64,000 nucleotides of DNA from Dipylidium caninum (Eukaryota; Platyhelminthes; Cestoda; Cyclophyllidea; Dipylidiidae), in the NCBI GenBank assembly GCA_017562135.1, contig QEYB01001237.1:62001-126000 (forward strand). The letters run 5' to 3'. A program made the translations under genes and the position numbers. This document shows, one piece after another, positions 44,401 through 54,575 of this stretch. Positions within the stretch are counted from its first letter, which is position 1. Every line of letters starts with the position of its first letter. The notes below the pieces were generated by a model that saw nothing but the letters and a program-made list of their open reading frames with translations, did not search any database and had not been told where the DNA came from.

Positions 44401-45752
44401 TGTGACAATGATAGCCCTTCAAAACAAAGCACAAGAAGACTTATACCAGGAGGTAGTATCCAAACAACTTCACAGCGACGGGATGTAACCCTCCAAAGAG
44501 GCGCCCATCAAATCTCATTAACAGTAGTTCCGTAAAAATGAAGCAGATTAAAATTGTCAAAATCACACGAGAAATTGTGAAATAAATAAGCTCCCTTTCG
44601 CATAACAAATGTGAATATGTCAGATCTAGTTCAACTGGGTGCACCATTACCTTCGTCCGAAACAGATCCACACTTCTGCACAGCTGAACTTGGACTCACT
44701 TCGTGCCGTAAAGCGCATAAGAGAGGCCAAAGTTCGCTTAATTTGAACTATCCGTTGAAGATGTACACACACACACACACACACACACACATTCAGGAAT
44801 GTGAGTTTAGAGCAAGTGCATACCTCGTTCGGAGCCGGAGTGTGGCAAATCCATGACCTCCGGGGAACCAGCTTCTTGGTCTACAAGTTGAACATCAAAT
44901 TGGCATTGGAATGGAGATGATATGGCAGTGGAATAAACGCAAATTCTAGCTATGGGGGGAACAATTAGCGTACTTTGAACAAAGCAAAATCCCGATATAT
45001 TTGTAGCCGATCCTGTTGCCCACAAATTTCCTAAAGTGAATCAGTAAGACAATTATGTGACGTGAGCAGTAAGATGTGTGTCATTCTATATGGGTGTGTG
45101 AAAAAATACAAGATCTTACCTGGGTTACCAGTAAGATAAACTTCCGATGGAGGCGCCTCATGTTCTTGTTCTGTTGAAGGACAAACAAAAATTAAATTTT
45201 TAAAAATCTTTGTTGTAATTTGCATTCAAAGAATTAGTGCAATGAAGCTAGACTACGTCTTTCTGGGCTTGATCCTGTCAAGTCTATCACAATCGGCAGA
45301 GATGAACCAGGATCTACAAGAGTTAATGGTGAAAATTAGAAAAGTGGTGCTGACGACAACACAGGGTACATTGTCTATCGTGGAAACAACAAAAAGGGTG
45401 GGCCACCATCCAGAATTGATGTTCCAATTCGACTAGGCTCGGGAGCTGGAGGCAATGATCTACCAAACTTAGCATATGGCGATATTTTGACTTCATTCGG
45501 ACGTAATTTATTTCGTAAAAGCCCAATAATAAGCAGCAAATAAAACCATCGCCGCATACACATTAATGCGGGCGGGTGTCTTGGTCTTACATTGTCCACT
45601 TAGACGATGGCATACAGTGAAAGAAATGGAGAGAATTGTTTTTGACTTTCCCACCACTATAAAGTAAACTTTAATGAAAAGACTTATGGACTCACGGGGG
45701 GGCACAGTTGGTTCGGGGCCGCCTTTTCCACTGCCTGGATTGCTTTCACCGT
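41404..45752 (-). CDS. divergent mitotic cyclin C2 with micro-exon N-terminus, 5' end incomplete
   Basis: Cyclin core exons: 42710-42604, 42525-42406, 42315-42103 (213 nt), 42022-41894 (129 nt) and 41817-41404. Upstream micro-exons: 45752-45696 (57), 45170-45120 (51), 44880-44824 (57), 44148-44074 (75), 43961-43887 (75) and 43774-43701 (74). All except the last are multiples of three and are phase 1 at both ends, so they can be skipped without a frame change. They encode acidic, Pro/Ser-rich modules that begin with QE (for example GQEPSPSYSPLPG). The core has LRATVFDWLTW and LHLAAVIVDRYSW. In the second fold it has FSASLKCAAVVYLVRRIM, the inserted CMCSHEEIHNPNSQCIYH, and TPWTESL. The canonical KYEE element is absent. 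The start codon was not found; it should lie above 45.75 kb, close to repeat A. Tandem with C1 and head-to-head with C3. Confidence 0.8.
43690..44290 (-). repeat. tandem repeat of a 186-bp micro-exon unit in cyclin C2
   Basis: Three clear units with a period of 186-187 bp (matching points at 43761, 43947 and 44134) and a degraded fourth near 44250. Each unit carries an acceptor (TTGTATTTTAG), a micro-exon and flanking intron. Unit 3 has a GT donor and 75 nt. Unit 2 has a GC donor and 75 nt. Unit 1 is 74 nt, having lost one base near its start. In the fourth unit the donor has become AGAATCG. Confidence 0.85.
44765..44790. repeat. (AC)n microsatellite
   Basis: About 13 uninterrupted AC repeats, just downstream (in the minus-strand sense) of a C2 micro-exon. 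Confidence 0.9.
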
Positions 45753-46254
45753 CTAGAGTGAATGAAATCAGTCGAGGACGAGTAAATACGCGCCAAATCG
45801 CGAAATAATATTACACTGTGAATACAAGATTTTGAGGTGAGTAGCTATGAGGGGTCTAAAAGAAGCAAGCACCATTTATCGTCCGTGGCCTTTTCGCCCT
45901 TCGATCGCCACACTGCCCATCGGCGGACAGACTGCCTCCGCTGAAGAACATCCCGCTTTCCGCCTATCGAGGTGGTTGCAGCTTCCTTCACGCAGGAATC
46001 GCCACGATTGCCGACCCGATAAACACGAATAAATGCCTTTGCCCCTAATTCAAAATACAATAAATCGATATGCTTTCAATTGTCTTGCCGACCTCTACGC
46101 GGCTTGCGAAGGCGGCAGAAGACGACTGGGACTCTGCGTCTGTTTGGGTGAGTGTGATGACGCGTGAAACCGACGAGTCGACGACTAATTATCCCACCTG
46201 CGCTGTACGTACAAGCCAAACAGGAGAACGACCACTTTCCTGGACGATTCAGTT

Positions 46255-47396
46255 TCGAGCATGAGGACCAGCGACCAGCGATGCGGTGAGGAGTCAATGG
46301 CTCACAGGCCACATGCATCAAGTCTCCCAGCGAGAGTCTCCACCGACCGTCGTTCTGTGCCGACCGACCCCACAATCGCGTGCCCTGAACTTGAAGACGA
46401 CAGAAAACAAGTCGACTTCGGGTGGAGGATGTAAAATCCGTCGATCTGAGCCTCAAGTAGTCCTCAGCCCATGAGACTCCCTACGCTGAAAGGGCAAGGG
46501 AGAGAGGAAGTGAGACAGAGGAGGGAGAACGAATGAAAGGTGAAGTGATGTGACAATGAAAGATGGAATAAAGTTACCCTCTCTCCCCCTACCCTACTCT
46601 ACTCTACCCTTTCCTTCCTTTCCATTCTAATAACGTCGTCCAGCAGAAGACGACTTTCGGATGGCAGTTGATCGCCTGCCTATGTCCCTAACAGTGGGCA
46701 CAGCCTTATCTCACATCTCACTGAGGCTACCTCTCCACAAATCCACTTGCCTCCTTCTCGAGTCTTTCACACGGATGTTGCATGAAGTGAGATGCTTTGT
46801 CATTCCCCAGTCTACTCCACACTGCTCACCATTTCCTCGGTCTCATCCCATCCTCCCATCCCATCCTCCCATCCCTTCTGACTACTCCATTCTCATGTGC
46901 CAACCGATGCACAAGTCCTCAACGTCTTCTCCACCAAAATGACCAGGAGATTTCACCACTTGACCACACGCAGTGCTGCAACGATGGTGGCTGGGAATGT
47001 GGGTGGAGGTAGATGGTGGGAAAGGCTGTAATGCAGAAGGAGAGGGATGAGAATTTGGAAGGGAACGATTGGGCCATGATGGAGTGCAGTGTTGTGTGCC
47101 AGTTAGACAGTACTCTGACTTGACAGGTAATAATCCTCCCAGCCACTGTTTCCTCCACATCCAGCGTCGCTTAGTGGCCACATGTTGGCACAGCTGAGTC
47201 CGCAGCCAGCCGCGAGTGCGTGCGTGCGTGGGAATGTTTGTGACGAGGGACACTTTCATTGCTCCTCTCCTCACGCAGACAGACACTGCTCCACGTGATG
47301 ATTTGCCTGTCGAGACGACAGAGGGAGTCGACGCACAGAAGCCTTCACCCTCCACTCGTCGTCCAATCAAACCACTTGCGCTTGCCGACGACGGAA
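46255..47396 (+). repeat. repeat A, left arm of the inverted repeat flanking cyclins C3/C4
   Basis: The reverse complement of this block occurs at 53801-54575. The last about 330 bases (47070-47396) look almost identical by eye, and the 163 bases from the ATG at 47233 onwards show no difference I can find. Similarity then fades towards 46255, with a roughly 360-bp insertion in A at about 46320-46675 and weak traces further out. In both arms the conserved end faces the cyclin gene, so the block probably carries its promoter and first exon. Confidence 0.85.
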
Positions 47397-49403
47397 CGAT
47401 TTGCACGCATGTTGATATCTTCACCTACTCTTTCGTATTCAACGGGTTCTCGGGAGGAACATCAAGTCACCCACTGCTTGCTTGCTATTGGTGGATTGCA
47501 ATGGGAACCGTTATCGATTTTTCAGGAATTGGCGTGTGTGCATGTGACCGTTTAATTATTAGCGTGGACGTCAGCTACCGCAGACATATTTCTAACGTAA
47601 AATGGGTAGGTCGGTAAAGTCTCTTATTTGCTATGCAACCTTTCTTGACCATTTTTCTCATCCTTTTTACTTTACGCTGTTTGCTTTTGCCATCAAAAAT
47701 CATAGGTCGGTTTTAGCACGTTTTAATTAAGTGCAGTCCTGTCTTTTACCTGGTATTTTGACGATTTTCGCCATTATCCCCTTGTCAGACTTGTCACCAG
47801 AATCACCTCAATGTAAAAAAAATAAACCTGATTGCATTCTTGACGATATTCCGGAGGCCACCAAAGAGGTCATAAACGAACTCATTACACAATCGCTCGA
47901 AGTATATCACCTTAAAAAAGAAAATACTTCCTCCCCGCCTGTTGTCGCATGTCCCAAAACTTTTGCACACCACGACCTTGCCACTTACATTTCGGTAAGG
48001 CTCCTTATTAACTGTGACTATTGTCACCATGTTGACAACTTACAAATAATGGAAAAATTGACGTCACCTAGATTTTAACGACGGAGTTAGAATTGGATTC
48101 AGTGTACACACAAGCCTACAATCCAAATCGAGTTAACACGTTGAAATGCACTCGTGGCATTATTGTTGAGTGGATGGTACAAGTATGAGACTCGAGAATA
48201 ATATCATTGTTAGGATTTAAACCGCTTCAGATATGATTAGAGTCGCCTTTCTAAGGTACACATTTGGATGGGTCTTCCGACTCGGGTTCTACACGTAGCC
48301 GTAGGCCTCATGGACCTCTTCACTTGGCTTCGGCCAATCTTACTTCAAGACTACCAGACACTAGCTCTGGCGGCCATTATTACAGCCACACGCCTATGGA
48401 AAGTGGACTATGACTTCAACTATTCTGAATTATCTCGAGTATCCTTCGACAACTTATCCGAAAAGCAGGTAATTCTTCGCCCAAATTTCCACCCAGCTGA
48501 TGAGAAATTGTCACAAGTCAATTTCTTTTGCCAAACTTGTTAGATACTTGCCATGGTGACAGCCGTGAGGACAGAGATAGGGGATAAGGTAAATTTCCCA
48601 ATTCCGCATCGCTTCCTCGACATTTACTCCTTCGGGCTTATTGACATCTTCGACAGCATCAGTTGGGTAAGTTGATATCGTCCAGTGAAATTCATCTCAG
48701 GGGGCGGCTGTGCGTCCACTCACAATATCATCGTTTGCCACAGATCCGAGCAGCTTGCAATTACATCTTTGATTTGGGTCTCACAAACTTATCACTTTGT
48801 GGCTACTCTGCGAGCTTACGCTGTTCAGCCGTCCTCTACCTCGTGCGTTATGCTATTAGTCGGAAGAGCGCATGTTCTCCGCCTGGAGGCTCCTGCCAGG
48901 CGACCCATCATCTTCGGCCTATACCTCCTTGGAATGAGACACTAGTGAAGTTTACAGGTCACAGGGAAACTAAAATCCTCAAAACTGTCGTCGCTATCTA
49001 CCTTAAAATCCTCATGTGGATACAAGACTACGTTATTCCATGCTATCTGCCACATCGGAGGGACACTCCGCACTCGGTAAGCCGGCTAATCCGGTAGGGC
49101 ACAAAAGACAAGCAGTTGACACGCCTTCGTGTGGAATGTAGTTTTCATGTGGTAGGAATTTGATAAGTTGGAGACGTGGCGGAAGGCAATAGTCAAGCGT
49201 AGGTCACTTATAAGGTGGTGTGGAAAGGTAAAATAACACATTTTAAGTAGCCTTTTCACATAATAATGCTTTACCTCCCCTTTTCCCTCCCTTAGGCCAT
49301 CTTTAACAAGTACGCGAGGCCCGAATACGGCTCCATAGCTTTAGACCGCAGATTGTGTAATTTCACAAAATCAGACTACGTTGAATTTGTTGCTACCAGC
49401 TGA
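47233..49403 (+). CDS. divergent mitotic cyclin C3
   Basis: Core exons: 47789-47994, 48072-48182, 48256-48468 (213 nt), 48544-48666, 48744-49076 (333 nt) and 49296-49403 with a TGA stop. All phases agree. The first fold has TRGIIVEWMVQ in place of MRAIL..DWL, then RVLHVAVGLMDLFTW. The second fold has YSASLRCSAVLYLVRYAI, the insertion ACSPPGGSCQATHH, then PPWNETLVKFTGH. The last exon has the typical cyclin B tail element FNKYARPEY. The KYEE motif is missing. The probable first exon starts at ATG 47233 inside repeat A (MFVTRDTFIAPLL). It contains an RDDL that would satisfy a minimal RxxL degron, but its donor was not found, so this start is inferred from C4. A poly(A) signal follows at 49600. 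Confidence 0.8.
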
Positions 49404-49599
49404 AAGGTCTTCGCAACAATCCACTCCTACCCGCAACATCAACACTCGGTTTCGAGAAGTATTGCGGACTTTTAAGCTGTCATGTGAAAAAGGTGGACGG
49501 CTATCTTGTGCCTCAGCACATATCCTCAGTAAATTTCATTTGTCTCTCCCCTAGTTAGGCATACTTCTGTTCGAGTGCTTTGGTTATTCCAAGAAAGCT

Positions 49600-49605
49600 A
49601 ATAAA
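49600..49605 (+). terminator. AATAAA, probable C3 poly(A) signal
   Basis: A canonical AATAAA about 197 bases after the C3 stop codon, before the convergent C4 gene. Confidence 0.5.
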
Positions 49606-50461
49606 AGTAGAGTTTGTGATGCAAATTTGTGTATTTTTTTAAGGGGAGGAGCTCACCTCTAGCGGGTTGGAAGTCCAGGCCGATGACAAATCTCCCACAG
49701 GACAAAACTTTCTCCATGACAGTTTACTCAAGCAGTAGTCCGGTGTGAAACTGCGACTAGTGATGTTATAAGGAGCATCAATGATATTCGTCTTACAATA
49801 AAATTTAAACTAACAGACTGTTTTCCAAAAATCACACTGAAGGCATTTTTTGGCTAAACACTACTTAGACACCAGGGTGGCAATTCACCGTTCGTCGGCT
49901 TGAAATGGCCTCCTCCACATGGTCACAGTCCAGCGGGCTTGAAGTGCACAGAGCCACGCTTCCTCCACCGACGAAAATACCTCTGACTCGTGCCCCGTAA
50001 CCTGCCTGTCCTCGATAACATGCACCTTTCGGCTAAATCGTAGCGTGCGCATCTGCCACCAAGGAGCGGTGTCGTCACCTCCCTCCTCCCACCATGTGGA
50101 AAGGAGGCCAGTCGACAAGCGCCGTCTCCCAGGGTTCCAAGGCTGTTGATTCCACTGTGTCGAACGCGGCGTCACCACTTCGTCCTCGTGCAACTTGACT
50201 GAACACACGACCACCAACTGCGGTCTGGTCATGGACCTCCACCTCCCTGTGACACATGCACGCCGGGAATAAACACAATTTGCCATCTCTCAGCCTCCTC
50301 CTTGGACCTCTTCACACCCCCATCTTCCCCTCCTCCCTCTTCCTTCATCGATAACCCTCCAAACAAACTATCTCGCCTCCCAACCACTGGGAGTTCCGAG
50401 GATCATCTCTGCTACGGTGTCCAAGGCGAGGGAGTAAATCCGAGGAAATAACAAGGAATTC
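49606..50461. other. intergenic spacer between convergent cyclins C3 and C4
   Basis: No supported gene. A minus-strand frame of 133 codons (50286-49885) is open but shows no domain, splice context or similarity to the cyclins. The spacer marks the centre of the tail-to-tail cyclin pair. Confidence 0.4.
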
Positions 50462-53400
50462 TTATGAAGATAACTTTTTCCTTCTTGACAGGTGCCGAAA
50501 TAAAATTATGCAGCATTTCAAGTAGCGAAAATGCCTGACTGAAATGGAAGGAATTGGTGGTAATAATAGATTATTCTGCCTCATGCTCGTTGGAGCTTGC
50601 CGGTTGTTTTCCCCATTTCCGTGATTTAGTTCTTCAAGATCCTCGTGTGTCACTTTATTGAGGATTGAGTCCAACGCAATTTCATCGTATGCCGGTTTGA
50701 CGTACTTGTTGAAGGTGACCTGAGGGTGTTAGGAAAAGACCAATCAAGTCGTCACGTCCGTATGAGATTTGCCTCATTAAGCTAAGCGGGACGACAGGCC
50801 AAGTGAATGTGCTAACTAATTAATTAATTAATTACTGTCCAAGTAAAGTGTCCATCTCACCGAGAATGGCGTGTCAACTTGGTGCTCCTGGTAGAATGGC
50901 ACACAACGCGTTTGGGTCTCGACGAGCATGTAGCAGTATAGTCCTGCGATGAGCCGCAAGAGGAGCGAGTCGTGGTAGCCGGTAATTTCGTCATCACCTC
51001 CGGCCATATAGCGAGACCCTTATGTGGACAAACATCGGATACCCCGGAGTCGGACGTGGAACAGTCACAATAACGGTTTAGGATGAAGCGGATGAGGTAG
51101 AGTGTAGCAGCACAACGCAAACTTGACGTAAATCCAACTAGATCGTCATAATTGAGACCCAATTCCAGTATGTAAGTGGCGGCTTTTTGAGCCTAAAATG
51201 TTAACTTGTGTGTCCTTATTTCTATCTTCGTAAAAAATTCTTAGTTTATGCATCACAAATAAATACCCATTTCAACATGTCGGATGAGAGGTCGGCGAAG
51301 GCGTAAAGGTAGAGATCAAGGAATCTCATCGTTGTCGGATAATTTATTTTTGTTCCCACGAGACTCATCAGCTTCTCCTCCATTTTCACTATCTGCAAAA
51401 ACATTGAAGTGGACTAATCTAGCCAACGAGTGAACGCAAAGTGCGAGGAGGTTGCACCAAACCCACCTGAAGCTGGGTGTAGGCGGAGCCAGTGGTGATA
51501 GAGAGCTGAAGGAAGTCAATGACGTGCGTAGGTGAAATAAAGTGAGTGGCAAAGGCTAATGCTGCCACGGCCAGGAGTTGGTATTCGTAATGTGTTATTG
51601 GCAGGATGCACAAGTAAAAGTCCACCAGGAAGACGGCTAAGTGCAAAGTTCGCGACGGCACTTGCAGCCAGAGTTGCATCTTGGGAGAAAAAATTACACA
51701 ACCAATGAATCGTCATTGAGAACTGTCTAAATCCAATCACATTTCTATCACACTTATACACATTTCATCCATTCAATTAGCCTGTAACGCATTGCGAAGC
51801 TGATTGCGCTTCGACTGAGGAAGTTTGGGATTGTACACTTCTGGAAAGTGTGACTCCAAGTTCATCTCCTGATGTAACACCTACAAAACGCAATATGCCA
51901 ACGGAGAGAAGGGAAGAAGGAAAATTTGGCAGCAGCGACGGCGGCAGGGTGAGGATGCGGGGAGGCGGGTCGTACCAGTGAAAATAATTGGACATCCTCC
52001 ATTGATACAATCTCGGGATAGAGGTAATGTGGCAAGGAGTCGAGCATTTCCGGCCTTAACATTCGATATATTACAGGCAAATTGGCGATATATATGCCCA
52101 CATTGCGCCGAACAACTTCTGGCAAACGCTGGAGCACATGTTCCGGACGGAGGACTTCTATGCCTAAGTTACCATTCGCCTGTAGCGCATAATGAAATAA
52201 CTCTGAAGGGGAAAAAATTTCACTTTTAAAGGGGAGCGAAGTCCCGCCGAGACAGAAAATATTACATAAAGCTTAACTTGCCTGTCGCCTGTCTCCGCAC
52301 TCGATGCAGATCGCTCATAAGCTCAACACTTAGGTTAACTGAATTGGGGAATAAACTTATAATACAAAACCCTGTCAACCTTGGTGATTTCATAGTAAGG
52401 ACGCAAAGCCTACCAGAATTTGGTGGTTGAGCCTCTTGTGTTACATTGGACGGTGAAGGCTCATTTTCAACTGAAGGGGAGAGAAAGAGACAGACGAAGA
52501 GGGTAAAGTGTCGACGGTGACAAAAATCTACCATAATCAAAATGAATTCATCGACCTCTCAAGACCTTTGGATCTTCTGCAAGATGCTGAAAAGGTTCAT
52601 AACAAACATTGCAGTTTAGATTGAAACTAGGATTACTAGCCTGCAGGTGCTTCGTTAGGACTCAGACGATTGCCTTCTCTCTCTAAAAGAGAAGAAATGT
52701 GGTGAAGGCGAGAGCGAGCCTTGAGGCACTGACAGGGTGCTGCGCATCCTACCTGTTCTCACAGGTTCCTGATCTGCGAATAGTTGAATGAGGTTTTCTC
52801 GTGCTAAAAAATGGCATACATAGATAAAACCAATTCCCATCGGCCTAACGGCCCGAGAAAAACCGTTTATACCTTCTGATTGTCCACGTTTTGGTGTACT
52901 TATGCATGGGAAGTCATCTCCATCTGAAAGGGAACGATCGCAAAGGGAATACGTAACATTATAGTAATTAGCTATAGTACTTGCCCCCGTTCTAGAATTA
53001 GACGAGCAACACGTGAAAAACTTGGGGGAAAGAAGGTAGAAGTAGACAAGACACCTATTAATTAATATTTTTATATATAAGTGAAGAGGAGAGGAACTCG
53101 GGCTCACGCCTTTGTTGATCCTGTATTTGTGTGCAAGGAACGAAAAAATGGTGAATGGGTTGCGAGTGATGCACAAGTATCTACCTCTTGACGATTCCGC
53201 CGACTCGTTGTTTGGTCCCATTTATGCGCCTCGGGTAAAGAAATGGACATAAAGAAGTAAAGTGGTAAAGTGGTAAATATATATAAACCGAACGACGACA
53301 ACCATGTAACCGGGACGGGGGAAAAAGCAAGAATGGAGTCAGAGCGTAAAAGAAGAGATTCATTTTAATTAATGCTCTATCTGATCTGCCGAAGTGGCCC

Positions 53401-53962
53401 TTCTAAGTGCACGAAAATAGGGCATTAGAAGAATTAGGGGGAAATAAATGGAATAAACCAAAATCGTCCAAAGAGTAAAAAGTACAAAAAATACGCATAT
53501 TCACACTTTTAATTGGTGTATTTGCAGGAATAAAGTGCATTGTGCAGTACAAGGAAGTGCATGCTCTAAAATGGCCCATTAAAGGAGGTAAGGTTAACGT
53601 TTTTTTTGCTAACAAACGGTGCACCATCCCCAGTTTGATAGGCAAATACCCTCAAGCAACAAATCAATAATTCAAATCTCGATCATGTGGACGATCGATG
53701 AAGCGTGGCAGCTACGCCGAGTAAATGATGTGCAAATCACGACAGGTAAAAGCAAGTGGTCTCACCTGCTTCTGGGGTTATCTGGCCCAGCGATAAAGAT
53801 TCCGTCGTCGGCAAGCGCAAGTGGTTTGATTGGACGACGAGTGGAGGGTGAAGGCTTCTGTGCGTCGACTCCCTCTGTCGTCTCGACAGGCAAATCATCA
53901 CGTGGAGCAGTGTCTGTCTGCGTGAGGAGAGGAGCAATGAAAGTGTCCCTCGTCACAAACAT
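50462..53962 (-). CDS. divergent mitotic cyclin C4 with micro-exon N-terminus, frame-disrupted
   Basis: Probable first exon 53962-53766 in repeat B, then perhaps 53229-53185 (45 nt). Firm micro-exons, all phase 1: 52922-52872 (51), 52803-52753 (51), 52682-52641 (42), 52586-52566 (21), 52470-52414 (57) and 52338-52282 (57). Core exons: 52202-51976, 51880-51782, 51679-51467 (213), 51392-51267, 51192-50861 (332) and 50719-50462. The core has RTLHLAVFLVDFYL, FTSSLRCAATLYLIRFIL, the insertion CDCSTSDSGVSDVCPH, and the tail FNKYVKPAYDEIALD. Two defects: the 332-nt exon is one base short of the 333-nt C3 equivalent, near ATGACGAAATTACC. The exon ending at 51782 runs into a stop unless one base is removed, or a GC donor is used, and then the DWL element is lost. 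It is a sister of C3 in inverted orientation. It may be decaying, or these may be assembly errors. Confidence 0.75.
50814..50834. repeat. (TAAT)n short tandem repeat
   Basis: About five TAAT units in the intron between the last two exons of C4. Confidence 0.8.
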
Positions 53963-54575
53963 TCCCACGCACGCACGCACGCACTCGCGGCTGGCTGCGG
54001 ACTCAGCTGTGCCAACATGTGGCCACTAAGCGACGCTGGATGTGGAGGAAACAGTGGCTGGGAGGATTATTACCTGTCAAGTCAGAGTACTGTCTAACTG
54101 GCACACAACACTGCACTCCATCATGGCCCACTCGTTCCCTTCCAAATTCTCATCCCTCTCCTTCTGCATTACAGCCTTTCCCACCATCTCCATCTCCACC
54201 ACCTCCATCTCCACCACCTCCACCGACACTCCCAGCCACCGTCGTCGGAGCACTGTCTGTGGTCAAGTGATGAAATCGCCTGGTCATTTTGGTGGGGAAG
54301 ACGTTGAGGGTTAGTGCATCGGTTGGCACATGAGAATGGAGTAGTCAGAAGGGATGGGAGGATGGGATGTGACCAAGGAAATGGTGAGCAGTGTGGAGTA
54401 GACTGGGGAATGACAAGGCATCTCGCTTCATGCAACATCCGTGTGAAAGACGCGAGGAGATAATTTAAATGGGATAAGGCTGTGCCCACTATTGGGGACA
54501 GGATTTGTAGCATGTGGCCTGTGAGCCATTGACTCCTCATCGTATTGCTTTTCGTCATGCTCGAAGCCAAATAGT
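53801..54575 (-). repeat. repeat B, right arm of the inverted repeat flanking cyclins C3/C4
   Basis: Reverse complement of repeat A, without A's roughly 360-bp insertion. The C4-proximal end is almost identical to A. The middle has an extra CCACCATCT-type expansion at about 54180-54240 and one extra unit in the GCAC run. The homology stops abruptly at about 53801, 35 bases before the inferred end of C4 exon 1. Confidence 0.85.

Noticed and set aside
49885..50286. 133-codon minus-strand open frame between C3 and C4
   Set aside because: No similarity to cyclins or other families, no splice context.
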